A stretch of 64,000 nucleotides of DNA from Paramarasmius palmivorus (GCA_037176845.1 JAYKXP010000122.1:1-64000); one strand, 5' to 3'; positions 25,572 to 34,960 are shown, counted from the stretch's first letter. Notes: generated from the sequence alone by a model not told the origin. Made by a program: numbers and translations.

Positions 25572-25817
25572 CTTGGTGACTTATTGCTGACATCAAAGGT
25601 CTGTAGTAGTGTTGTGGATAGTCGATCTCCCTTTCTTATCGTCCATCAGCGCGTCTTTATCATTTGTACTCATGGGTATCTACTGTAACCTCAAAGATTC
25701 GTCTTTCCCCTATCCAATGAGAGTATCCGATCCGGATTGCTATTTGGCACCCTCGCTCAGGATATCCCGACCCAGGATTGGAAGGACACGAAGGAAAAAG
25801 GTGCAAATGGAGATGCA

Positions 25818-25897
25818 TGATCCCTGCAAGGTTCGAACTTGCGTTCTCACAGCTAGTAGGAGTTTTTAAATGTGAGATCTGACTCGGCCAAGGGATG
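25818..25897 (-). pseudogene. tRNA-like sequence, second family
   Basis: Minus strand. The acceptor-like ATCCCT and AGGGAT ends flank GGCCGAGTCAGATCTC and the T-arm GCAAG-TTCGAAC-CTTGC. The middle differs from the copies at 24,884 and 34,887, as if it held a variable insert. The isotype is unknown. Confidence 0.45.
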
Positions 25898-26009
25898 ATT
25901 TCCCACATTGTTATCCAACGACGCCCAAGAAAACTGACATGTGGCAACCCAATTGGGTATGTATTCGACAATGATTGAGAGACGCTTGTCGCATCTTTCT
26001 TTAGCCAGT

Positions 26010-26165
26010 TCGCATGGTACGTCGAGCCAACGGACGAGCCAATCAATGAAATGAGAGAGGATAGAGACGCACCCGCTCCTGTCATCGAATCATTATGGTT
26101 GAAGGATGAAACTGGGGTTTCCGCAAGATAAGCAAAACGACGACGGCGACTTAGAGGTTGTGGTC
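26010..26165 (-). repeat. Partial copy of the CRE/tRNA-flanked unit
   Basis: The block GAGCCAACGGACGAGCCAAT and the following sequence match U4 around 23,380-23,520, including the reversed donor GACGCACC and the GATAAGCAA.ACGACG segment. No flanking tRNA-like gene or CRE was seen. Confidence 0.45.
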
Positions 26166-27079
26166 GACGGTAGAGAAATTAGAAATACACCGTAAAAGGT
26201 ACAAGCCGTCTTCTGAGCGCTGTCGGCACCTTTATAAGCATCCTAAAATGTTATAAGCTTTGAAACATGTGAACCGCCTTGTGATGTGCTCCAAGAAGAG
26301 TACGTTCCAACGACTACATCGGCTTATATAGTAAAATCGTGAAATGTTGGGCTATAAGGACTCGCAACAACGAACGCTCCGACCTTCCTTGATGTGGCGG
26401 AAAAGCGGCTCCGATGATCATTCAGCTATATATATATGATCGACGTTTATTTAACAATACACCGATATCCGTTCATGCGAAGAGCGATAACCGACGTCCT
26501 GCGCATTGGGGGGATCAATATCCCCTTATTCGTCTGGGTCATCAGTGCTAATCTGGTGGATAAGAAGCAAAACTCCCTTCGTTCCAGATAAGGTCATAGT
26601 GTCCGTGCATCACGTCACCCGGAAATAGCCATTGTATACGATCCGACTAGCTTGACATTTAGCTAGATGCATGGAAGACCGCTCGCTGGACATGTCAAAC
26701 GATTTTCGTTCTCCAATGACACGCCTGCTCGGATCTCATTCATCTCAAAGTGACCAAATAAGTAAGTAGTGCCATGAACATGTTTGAGCCGCATGAAATT
26801 AGTTGATGTGTATTACCATTGAGGCCAAGCCGAGTCGCGCTCTTTATTTGCTCCGTGCCAGTACCTGGGAGATAGGCGCGCTGTTCACTAGTTAAGATAA
26901 CATGACAACGCGCGTCCACCAAGGCTAGTTCACGAATTGTATAACCCATTACCAGCATGATGTGCTCGTGCAAAGGTATTACTTCTCAAGAAGTGTATCC
27001 ACTGTTCTAAATGCAAGGATGCCAAATACATGCCATGTTCATAGAGAATGATTACAGAACTATGGTTTCCATTTCAAAT
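26166..27079. other. No gene recognised
   Basis: Intergenic sequence downstream of gene A. A short (TA)n run lies near 26,425-26,438. The minus-strand frame at 26,740-26,973 has no recognisable motif. Confidence 0.4.
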
Positions 27080-29419
27080 CTACTTTCTACCGAGATAGGC
27101 TTGCACGCCCTTGTTCGTAGCTTCGTCAAAAAATCCATTAGGCTATCACCCATCAATGAATGATTACCATTACTCACCACACCGGGGAACTTGAAATTCC
27201 AAAAATGTATGAGTGTCCTGTGGCACAAAGAAAACTTGACATGTCCACTGCGCAACCTTTGACTTGTCAATGTGGATGCTAAGATAGTCCGAGAGAATGC
27301 AATTGTTCTCCTCGGAAACTTTGATATCGGATTCTCTGCAGATGCGGTCCACTGACAACGTCCAACCCAGCACATATACCGGATTTCCTACCCATTCAAA
27401 CACAAGTTTCTCCTGGTTTCCCACCGGCGTCGTCTTGGAAGAGTGTTCCTCCTTCCGGCGAGTTCTAAACTCTACAAATTGCTTTGGGCCACGCCGGGGT
27501 GCTACGTTGGTTGCTGTCCATCTAGCGTAGAGCACCTTTTGTCCTGAGCCGAACGTTACCTCACGAGAGCCAGATTCCAGCTTGTTTTCGCCGCCCACCA
27601 ACAGGTCTCTTTCCGATTTTCCGCATTCCCACCGGCTCGTTCTACTAGCACCGGTTGGACGAAGAAATTTGACATCAGATCTCATGTTTTTCATGCTCAA
27701 CATAAGATGATATCGAATTTCCAGATCCAATTTACGGTCCTTGAGTTTGAGGAGATGGGCCTCCATCTCGGATGAGGCGATGTACCACTCTTTGATGGTA
27801 GAAGGGTGGGCCAGCTTTTGTTGGTCTGATCTGTAGAGGTTTAGGGCGTTTTTTATCTCGGCATGCTCGACTTTGGTTCGGTTAGAGGCAGGATGCGTGA
27901 GGAAATCCTGAAGCACCTTGCAGTGCTCCTTGATTTTCTCTAATTTATCGAATAAACGAGTGTAGACCCTCTCTATCAGACGTGGGATTGTGGGATCGAG
28001 AGTACTTCAAAGTTTGTATGGGTGAGAAAGTTTCCTGGAAAAAAAGTGGGGACTCTCACCTGTAGTGATAAAGGTAAGCAAACTCCTTTTCTCCTACCGC
28101 ATTCTGCAATAAGGTTTCAAGAGCTGCCTTCGGGTCGTCTGATTTGCCTGGGCTACTAGCAAATGCTAACTTGGAACATCCTTTTGTTCGAATGAGCTGA
28201 TGTAGCCTTGTGGATTTTTCGGTGTGTGTCTTTGATTCTGCGTAGCCAAATTCACCCATAAGAAGGGAAGATAGGTGAGCGCTAGCTTCCATTTGCAGTA
28301 AATGATCGGTATTGATCTCCTCGCTCATTCTACACGTGATATTAGTGAATAAACGATCTGGTATGCAAGAAAGAGGTGATGACGCACTGGCATAGGAGGA
28401 AACCCTCACAGCTAGCACTCAGCTTGAATCCGGCAATATAGAAATCCCCATACTGCTCTCGGAACTCTTGATAGGTAAGATCTTGCACTGATTTCTCCAG
28501 TCCGATATCTTTGGACACATACTCGGGCTCATACTCTGCAGTCGCCTTAAAGTGAATGAAACACATCCTTCCGGATATGGTAGACGATATCATGGACTGT
28601 ATCTTAATCTTCACCTCCATCGGAAGATTGCCAGCGGTAATTTCAGTGGTTCCGAACACGAGTTGAAGACCTATACCGTCTTGGAACTGTTCCCCAATTT
28701 CCACGATGAAGATAGATTGAGAGAATTCCACATCCTTTGGCCTTTGTTTAGTGCTGACGGTGTTGAAGCTCGTCAGAGCGCAGGTTGCTGTGGAGTCTCC
28801 CGTCGAGATGTCCACTCCATAGCCAATCCTGTAGGATTCTCTCCAAGGCCATCTCAATTGTCTGCTGACATTGATAAGATCAGTGTTGGACTATGTTAGA
28901 CTCGAATGAGTAGATGTTGGATTACACTTGAACTTTAAGAATACCTTGTCCTGCAGCTTGAGATCCTCGACATGCTCATGCTTGCTCTGGCTCTCGGCAA
29001 CCTCGTGGATGGCGTTTATTGGCGTTGACTCAACCATAGCCTCCGTGGGCATGTGTAGAAGCACGTTGGGCCTTGGGTCACACGACGTTGAGGGAGGAGG
29101 TAAGCATGTCGATTTGTTATTCTGACTTTGTGGTAAACTCTACCCATCGTCTAAGCACAGGGATCCCGTACATATAAAAGTCACTTACAGGCATATGTGG
29201 CCCTGATTCTCGTCCTGATGCACTAGCCATCGGTGGATGCTCAGTTTTCCCGTTTCGTAAGGCCTCAGCATATGACTGAGACTGTGAGGTCCTATTGGCC
29301 GGTCCGTGACCCCAACTCGAACGGTCAGCGGTCCTCTCACGATGCTGACTTTGTGGTGGCTTTGAAGAAGTAGCCTGTGTCGTGGTTGTCTTTTGCATCC
29401 CTCGCTCGACATCTTCCAT
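27080..29419 (-). CDS. Gene A: six-exon fungal protein of unknown function, 682 aa
   Basis: My exon model (minus) is 29419-29189, 29121-28945, 28890-28388, 28329-28060, 28004-27178 and 27120-27080. All junctions are GT-AG with matching phases. The N-terminus is Ser/Gln-rich and includes a SQSYAEALRNGK motif. Exon 3 holds a compact domain running from WRESYRIGYGVD to REQYGDFYIAG; the latter loosely recalls the FG.HYI signature of MACPF-like folds, but that is only a resemblance. The last large exon is Lys/Glu-rich, then carries ECGKSERDL, PVYVLGWTLS and NCILSDYLSI. There is no signal peptide or transmembrane segment. Gene B at 56.5 kb is a clear paralogue with intron positions matching from the third A exon onward. 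The function is unknown. Confidence 0.75.
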
Positions 29420-30488
29420 TAGCTGCGTAGAGCCCTTCGGGCGGCGAAAGGTTTTCTTCTTTTAAGGCTAGTGAGTTGGCTTAATGCGCTAGGGATAACG
29501 GTGTTGTACATACCTGACCTTCCATCTGGGTCGTTAAGTTCTTTGATATCCCAAACGACGAATGTTGACAGTGATTCGCGCTTTACGAGGATGACTCGCA
29601 GGCTGATTCACTATGGGATAGAGAAAAACAGTCCCAATATTATACTCAGATACACGCACAGAAAAGGGAGCTCCACGTCGTGAGTCCGATCAAGACGACT
29701 CCACGAACGTACCCGAACCAGGAATATTATGAGCCCTGAGCGCTACCCAACCACGAGGGATCCCGGACTCAACGCTCCTCGTAGCTCTTGGCAGAGAGAA
29801 GTCTCCTAGAATTACGATAGCGTCGACGAACAGAACTGAAGCATAAGCTAGGAGGCGTATAATCAGGGTATACTTGGGAAGAAAACGAAAACGACTCAAC
29901 ATAGCTGAGGTTCCAACTACCGTAGGCTCACTTAAGGCACCATGACGAACCACAGTACACCCTCACATACTAATATGCTCCGACTCACGAGCACCCGACC
30001 TTCACCTTTCAGGAGAACAAACATTGAGCACGTAGGAACGGGTCCTATCCAATCCCGAAGTGGAGGATTGTGGCCTGCAACACAGGAAAAGCTGTAAGGA
30101 AATTATCACGTACCATCGAAAGTACGACTCATAGCGGGACAGAAAGAAGATCGTGACGTACCTCCCAGCTACATGAGGTCTCCAATAATTTAATGGGATC
30201 CACGAACACGTGTGTGCGATATGATAACGATCATGTTTCTGCCAATCTCCGAGGAATGTCACTTGTATATGTCTTCGAATGCGAAAGATAGCTGGATGAT
30301 TTCGCAGAGCCACCATCAAATGGGGTGAACCATAGACATCCGAACAAGCCGGAGGTTGGTAAACCAAAAAAAGAAGACGTGTGGTGTATCCGACAGAAAC
30401 TGCTGCGGACGGGAAATAGGGAATCGCGAATGGAAAACACCATCAAGTTCTGAGTTGACGACATTGAAAAAAAGATGTCGATGAAATA
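29420..30488. other. No gene recognised
   Basis: This lies between gene A and the tyrosine-recombinase element. Frames at 29,690-29,953 and 30,002-30,367 (minus) have no known motif. A GTTTTCTTCTTTTAAGG tract upstream of gene A may belong to its promoter. Confidence 0.35.
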
Positions 30489-30496
30489 TACACCGT

Positions 30497-30831
30497 TCGA
30501 TTTTAGATGAGCTTGCGAGTCTACAAAAGATTAATTGCATCAATAGCGAGCTCAGCATATTTCTGAAGCACTCACCGTCCCCGCGCCCCGCGCCGTAAGT
30601 GGGATATGCTCTCTCCACCGCCGAGGTCGCAAGTGAGAGAGCAGTGGTGAGTGCTGTCATCTTGTCATCGTGATTTCGTCATGCTCACGGCAACTTCCGC
30701 AGATCCGTTACACTGGCGACGTCGTGAGACATCCTCCTTGTCTCTTCTCACAACGTCGCCAGGTATGTCCTCGAAGATTTTCCCCTTTTCTCTTCTCACA
30801 ACGTCGCCAGAGATTGTTTATTTCGCGCTTA
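30497..30831 (+). repeat. Repeat A1 of the recombinase element
   Basis: The repeat starts TCGATTTTAGATGAGC and ends CGCGCTTA. It contains CTGGCGACGTCGTGAGA (30,713-30,729) and two inverted relatives, TCTCACAACGTCGCCAG (30,746-30,762 and 30,794-30,810). The first pair can fold into a 17-bp stem with one mismatched position. These may be recombinase-binding sites or structural RNA. Confidence 0.85.
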
Positions 30832-30890
30832 TTCTGAATATTTCTCATATTCCATCAACTCTGTCTCTTCCATCGACCTCGTCTCAATTA

Positions 30891-32432
30891 ATGCCCCCTA
30901 AAACGACATCATCACAATCTTCCCATGCCGGCGGTACTCTCTCCATTGATCGCATCACTGGCGCACAGAGGCCGCAACCGCCATCTTCGGCACAAGCTTC
31001 AACTTCTATTTCTTCTGGCGGCCCTACTCCCACTGTTACTACTCAACCTCAGGCTAGCGCATCTGCCGCCGGTCAGGCCCCTGTTTCCGACAACTCCAAC
31101 ACCACTCCTCTCACACCTCAGGCCAATGTCGTTAACGAGTCCCATCAGTCAATGCACGATATTGTCACTCAGTACCGTGAAGGGAAACTCACCCGGAAAT
31201 CTGCCGAAAAGGGGTTGGCGAAGATCTTCCGCACGAGTAGCGAGACTCTCGGACTTCGATTGTCATCTGACCAGGTCCGGGATGGCATTGGCGGATGGCT
31301 CATATCATTGGACGACCATGATAAGGAGGTCAAACGTGGGAGAGACGCCGGGAACTCAGTCGCAGAGGCTCTTGGGTTGGATAAAGAGGGCCGTAACGAT
31401 GGTACTGAACGTGGAGACAAAGGAAAGCGGCGTCAACGCAGTCCTGATCCAGACCCAGAACCTTCCTCTCCCTCATCTTCAAGCTCGTCTGAGGACGAGA
31501 AGGATCATGATGACCGGGATCACCGCCGTAATCACCGCCGTAACCACCGAAAGCGTAGTCCCTCATCCTCACGTTCACCTGCACCGAAATCTCACAAGCG
31601 ACGTCGCCGAGACCCTTCTCCTTCCTCCTCTGACAGTTCAGACTCCTCATCTGATTCATCCCATCATTCGTCCCATCATTCCTCTCGAAAGAAGCCAAAG
31701 CTCAACAAGCGACTTTTCCCCTTTTTGTCTGCCAACAAGACATACCTTCAGAAGCTCCGCAAGAGGCACGGGAGACGTGAGGTTATTTGTCGGCAACTCG
31801 AGAACTACTCCCGTGATCCAAAGGAAGCTGCAAGACGCATCATGTATTCCAAGAATGCTCCGCCACTCGTTCTCGATGAGTGGAAGACTGTCCTACCTGG
31901 GGACTACACAGATCTTGATGCGATCTTTGTCCGTATGCATCCTTCCCACTCTGCTTCCTCGATACAGACCCAGAGTGATTGGGCTGAAGCCTGGTCATAT
32001 CTACGTCGTGGCATCAATCATGCCTTTTCTTTTCGGGAGGATGAGCTTCGTGAGTACGAGGATTATCTCCTCTCCAGCTTCCGCACACGCCAGTCCTCTT
32101 TCCATGCGAATATTGTCGCATTTGATCGCGATAATCGCCAGAATGTTCTGGCTGCCAACAAGGGGGTGCTCTTCACCGATTTTCACCACTTCTCTCAAAA
32201 CCGTGAGGCTTGGCTCGAATCCACTGGCATCAACAACATCACCTCCTCTTCCCGCCGACAGAATAACGCACCACGACGCCAGGAAATTTGTCGCAACTGG
32301 AATTACCGTCGGTGTGCTGATGACAAATCCTGTCGTCGACGTCACGTTTGCCTTTCTTGTGAGTCTCCGAACCACGTCCGTGATGACTGCAAGGGTGGTC
32401 CATCATCACTCCCAAAGTCCGAGCGCAACTAA
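30891..32432 (+). CDS. Gag-like protein with CCCH and CCHC zinc fingers, 513 aa
   Basis: I start at ATG 30891 (MPPKTTSSQSS), just downstream of repeat A1. The frame stays open upstream for 80 more codons through the repeat. The first half is Ser/Thr/Pro-rich, with an Arg/Ser/His-rich basic tract at about residues 200-285. A globular segment follows (residues about 290-440; motifs CRQLENYSRDP, WAEAWSYLRRGINHAFSFRE). The C-terminus has a CCCH finger (C467, C475, C481, H485) and a CCHC knuckle (C487, C490, H495, C500). This matches Gag proteins of basidiomycete DIRS/Ngaro-type elements, which package element RNA. It ends 240 nt before the recombinase. A +1 frame is also open across its whole length. 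Confidence 0.85.
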   Translation: MPPKTTSSQSSHAGGTLSIDRITGAQRPQPPSSAQASTSISSGGPTPTVTTQPQASASAAGQAPVSDNSNTTPLTPQANVVNESHQSMHDIVTQYREGKLTRKSAEKGLAKIFRTSSETLGLRLSSDQVRDGIGGWLISLDDHDKEVKRGRDAGNSVAEALGLDKEGRNDGTERGDKGKRRQRSPDPDPEPSSPSSSSSSEDEKDHDDRDHRRNHRRNHRKRSPSSSRSPAPKSHKRRRRDPSPSSSDSSDSSSDSSHHSSHHSSRKKPKLNKRLFPFLSANKTYLQKLRKRHGRREVICRQLENYSRDPKEAARRIMYSKNAPPLVLDEWKTVLPGDYTDLDAIFVRMHPSHSASSIQTQSDWAEAWSYLRRGINHAFSFREDELREYEDYLLSSFRTRQSSFHANIVAFDRDNRQNVLAANKGVLFTDFHHFSQNREAWLESTGINNITSSSRRQNNAPRRQEICRNWNYRRCADDKSCRRRHVCLSCESPNHVRDDCKGGPSSLPKSERN

Positions 32433-32438
32433 TGCAAC

Positions 32439-32620
32439 CTGTGATGTTTGTGAGAGCTGTCTTCGGCGTGATGCCAGGTCATGCTTAATCATTCAAAGCT
32501 CTTGCTACGCTCTTCCTACTCTCCATATCCTCTCATCTCCATTTCTCCCTGGCGACGTTTGTGAGAGTTGTTCTCGGCGTGATGCCAGTTCATGCTCAAT
32601 CATTCGAAGCTCTCACTCCC
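32439..32620 (+). repeat. Two imperfect direct repeats between the Gag-like and recombinase ORFs
   Basis: Copies at about 32,439-32,502 and 32,549-32,616 share GACGTTTGTGAGAG, CGGCGTGATGCCAG and TCAATCATTC blocks. The second begins CTGGCGACGTTTGTGAGAG, close to the stem motif CTGGCGACGTCGTGAGA of repeat A. They occupy the place where an RT-RNase H gene sits in related elements. Confidence 0.7.
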
Positions 32621-32672
32621 CTTTTCTCTCCATGCTTAGACCCCCTCGGAATACGCTGGGGGCATTGTCATC

Positions 32673-33650
32673 ATGACTCCTCCACGTGCGGTTCGTCGGG
32701 TCCGCCATAAACCGACTTGGTCACGTGCCAAACTTGACCAACAACGCAACACTGTTCTAGGTCTTGCAATCGACTCTTCTTCCAATAGCACTTATCGCTC
32801 AGCCCTTAATTCCTGGTTTAAATTTGCTCTACAACACGATTTCCCTGCCGAACCCAATTCAAACTCCTTCAGCTACTTTGCTGCTTACATGTGTTCCTTC
32901 ATCAATCCCAAGAGCGTCAACAAGTACCTCTCTGGGATATGCTACCTTCTAGAACCATTCTATCCAAACGTACGTGCCGCTCGCTCTCATCCCCTCGTTC
33001 ACCGTACTATGAAGGGCTGTCGCCGTCTATATGGCAAACCAGCTCAACGTAAAGCACCCCTGACAAAGAACCAACTCCGGTTTGCAATGCTTTCACATCC
33101 TCCCCACCCTTCCTACAATGACTGTCTCTTCCTTACTCTCCTATTTGTTGGGTTCTTTGCCTTACTCCGTCTAGGAGAAATGGTAGCCCCCGACGCAGTC
33201 CTCCTTCGCAATTCCCGCAAGTACTCGCTTCGCTCATCTGTAGAATGGCTCCCAGAAGGGTTCTCTTTTTGGCTTCAGCGCCATAAGACTGATACCCTTT
33301 TTGAAGGGAATAAAGTTATTGTACCAGATCGACTCGATGATCTCAATCCACGGCCTATTATCCAAGCCTATATGACGCTTCGTGATGAACGGTTCATACT
33401 CTACCCATTCCTATGGGTGAAGTCAAATGGTAAGGTCCCTACTAGGCGGTGGTTCATCAAACGGCTTCGCCGTCTCTTTCCAGATCCTTCCTTTGCAGGA
33501 CAGTCACTCCGTTCTGGTGGGGCAACTGCCTTGGCTGAAGAGGGAGTTCCTCCTCATCTCATTCAGGCAGCTGGGCGTTGGTCATCAGAAGCATTCCACA
33601 TATACATACGCAAGCACCCTGTCATTCTTCAAGCACATCTTCGACAGTGA
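32673..33650 (+). CDS. Tyrosine recombinase/integrase, 325 aa
   Basis: The N-terminal half is a core-binding, SAM-like helical domain (to about residue 125) and the C-terminal half a catalytic domain. Catalytic positions visible are Arg166 in FFALLRLGE, Lys205 in RHKTD, Arg280 in QSLRSGGAT, Trp303 in GRWSSEAF and the nucleophile Tyr311 in IYIRKHP. The usual HxxR histidine is Gln277 here. Family enzymes insert circular element DNA by strand exchange through a 3'-phosphotyrosine link, without target duplication. The ATG at 32673 overlaps the stop (ATGA) of a long +1 frame. Length is normal for DIRS/Ngaro-type recombinases, and the ORF has no stop or frameshift. Confidence 0.9.
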   Translation: MTPPRAVRRVRHKPTWSRAKLDQQRNTVLGLAIDSSSNSTYRSALNSWFKFALQHDFPAEPNSNSFSYFAAYMCSFINPKSVNKYLSGICYLLEPFYPNVRAARSHPLVHRTMKGCRRLYGKPAQRKAPLTKNQLRFAMLSHPPHPSYNDCLFLTLLFVGFFALLRLGEMVAPDAVLLRNSRKYSLRSSVEWLPEGFSFWLQRHKTDTLFEGNKVIVPDRLDDLNPRPIIQAYMTLRDERFILYPFLWVKSNGKVPTRRWFIKRLRRLFPDPSFAGQSLRSGGATALAEEGVPPHLIQAAGRWSSEAFHIYIRKHPVILQAHLRQ

Positions 33651-33703
33651 TGGCCGCCATCGCTCCCCACCACCTGCCTAACTCCATCGTGAGTCTTCAT
33701 CAT

Positions 33704-33840
33704 ATGGCTTCGCCATTCCTCTATCTCTTTTTCTTCTTCTCAAAAGGCTTCGCCTTTTCTCCATGGTGCCACGCACCTCTCATTACATGATGGCCTCGCC
33801 ATCATCTTCACGAGGCTTCGCCTCTCTGGTGCCTCGCACC
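33704..33840 (+). repeat. Run of six perfect short hairpins in the element 3' region
   Basis: The stem-loops are ATGGC-TTC-GCCAT (33,704), AAAAGGC-TTC-GCCTTTT (33,742), GGTGC-CAC-GCACC (33,765), ATGATGGC-CTC-GCCATCAT (33,787), GAGGC-TTC-GCCTC (33,812) and GGTGC-CTC-GCACC (33,828). All share a GC-NNC-GC core. They lie between the recombinase stop and B1. A role in RNA 3'-end formation, packaging or DNA structure is inferred. Confidence 0.8.
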
Positions 33841-33861
33841 TTTTTCTTCTTTAGCCTATTA

Positions 33862-33963
33862 GCCTATTCCTCACGATGTCGAATCAGAATGGGCCCCAAC
33901 TGCCGAAGTTGCGGGCCTGGTTTATGCTAATACGGTGTGCAGTGAGCGTTGATTAGCAATTGG
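33862..33963 (+). repeat. Repeat B1 of the recombinase element
   Basis: It runs from GCCTATTCCTCACGATGTCG to GATTAGCAATTGGTC and abuts A2 directly at GGTC/GATTTT. It lacks the inverted 13-nt arm found in B2. Confidence 0.85.
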
Positions 33964-34298
33964 TCGATTTTAGATGAGCTTGCGAGTCTACAAAAGATTA
34001 ATTGCATCAATAGCGAGCTCAGCATATTTCTGAAGCACTCACCGTCCCCGCGCCCCGCGCCGTAAGTGGGATATGCTCTCTCCACCGCCGAGGTCGCAAG
34101 TGAGAGAGCAGTGGTGAGTGCTGTCATCTTGTCATCGTGATTTCGTCATGCTCACGGCAACTTCCGCAGATCCGTTACACTGGCGACGTCGTGAGACATC
34201 CTCCTTGTCTCTTCTCACAACGTCGCCAGGTATGTCCTCGAAGATTTTCCCCTTTTCTCTTCTCACAACGTCGCCAGAGATTGTTTATTTCGCGCTTA
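33964..34298 (+). repeat. Repeat A2 of the recombinase element
   Basis: It is 335 nt, like A1, with only a handful of differences if any, including the same inverted CTGGCGACGT motifs. It is followed by about 170 nt of T-rich spacer that is absent from the solo remnant at 25.1 kb. Confidence 0.85.
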
Positions 34299-34470
34299 CC
34301 CACCCTATTTTTTATTGTCCCACCCTTATCTCTTTAATCTATCTACGGACCATTCCTCTACATACACGAAGCATCTATGGACACTTAACTTGGACTATCC
34401 ATACACGACTTGTTTATATTCTACTTTATTTTTCTTCCTTGACAATTTGTTGCTTTTGACTCATGTATCT

Positions 34471-34588
34471 GCCTATTCCTCACGATGTCGAATCAGAATT
34501 CGACATCGTGAATGGGCCCCAACTGCCGAAGTTGCGGGCCTGGTTTATGCTAATACGGTGTGCAGTGAGTGTTGATTAGCAATTGGTC
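34471..34588 (+). repeat. Repeat B2 of the recombinase element, with added hairpin
   Basis: It matches B1 but has an insertion that makes a perfect 13-bp hairpin, CACGATGTCGAAT-CAGA-ATTCGACATCGTG, at 34,481-34,510. It ends AATTGGTC, next to the tRNA-like 5' half. Confidence 0.8.
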
Positions 34589-34886
34589 TTAGGTTCATCC
34601 ATCATGGAAGGCAAGCATGATAACCACTTCACCAACGGTGTTTTGTTCATAAAAATACACTCACGCTGAATACTGCCCGCTACCCGTCAAGTTGAACACA
34701 GTCTTACCGCACCCTGCTCCACAACTCGATATCGAAAACCCAATCGAACTTGCTGTTGCACCCAACTATTCCCGGCGCCCAAGCTTGAGATGTATCCTCA
34801 ATGACAAAAATATTGGTCTAAATCAAAATCATTGGCCACTTTGGCACCGTAATTGCGTGAATTGATCAAAACTCTATGTCGACTCA

Positions 34887-34960
34887 TGCTCCCTGCAAGG
34901 TTCGAACTTGCCTTATCAAACCGGGTTGCGGGGCTCGAGATCTGACTCGGCTAAGGGAGC
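34887..34960 (-). tRNA. tRNA-like gene, second family, isotype uncertain
   Basis: Minus strand. The acceptor stem GCTCCCT/AGGGAGC is perfect over seven pairs and the T-arm GCAAG-TTCGAAC-CTTGC is perfect. The middle (GCCGAGTCAGATCTCGAGCCCC) does not give a confident D-arm and anticodon arm. It is the best-preserved member of the second family (24,884; 25,818). It may be a tRNA-derived repeat rather than a functional tRNA. Confidence 0.45.

Larger units (their letters stand above)
30497..34588 (+). mobile_element. Tyrosine-recombinase element with split direct repeats and no reverse transcriptase
   Basis: The order is A1 (30,497-30,831), Gag-like ORF, recombinase ORF, B1 (33,862-33,963), A2 (33,964-34,298), spacer, B2 (34,471-34,588). 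A1 and A2 are both 335 nt and nearly identical. The A1-ORFs-B1-A2-B2 layout is the split-direct-repeat plan of PAT/Ngaro-type YR retrotransposons (established knowledge). Those normally carry RT-RNase H between Gag and recombinase. Here only 240 nt separate the two ORFs, so no RT can be encoded. Both ORFs are intact, which suggests recent activity or help from an autonomous relative. Target-site duplication is not apparent. Confidence 0.85.
30489..34641 (-). pseudogene. tRNA-Gly-like gene disrupted by the full recombinase element
   Basis: Minus strand. The 5' half (34,641 down to about 34,590) keeps ACACCGT, the D-arm, CTTGCCTTCCA and intron-like sequence. Only the final GAACGGTGTA of the 3' half survives at 30,498-30,489. 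The 3' anticodon stem and most of the T-arm are missing. The element lies between these pieces, so insertion here came with, or was followed by, a deletion. Confidence 0.65.

Noticed and set aside
28552..28899. Plus-strand open frame antisense to gene A exon 3
   Set aside because: Gene A has a consistent splice chain and a paralogue, and this frame has neither.
31169..32375. Minus-strand open frames antisense to the Gag-like gene
   Set aside because: Shadow frames caused by the Ser/Arg-rich composition of Gag.
33927..34459. Open frames within repeats A2 (both strands), also seen in A1 and the solo copy
   Set aside because: They are identical to frames inside the non-coding repeats of the element and carry no protein motif.
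30497..34588. Classification as a Crypton or Starship element
   Set aside because: A zinc-finger Gag-like protein and split direct repeats fit the PAT/Ngaro plan. The recombinase lacks the extra domains expected of Starship captains.
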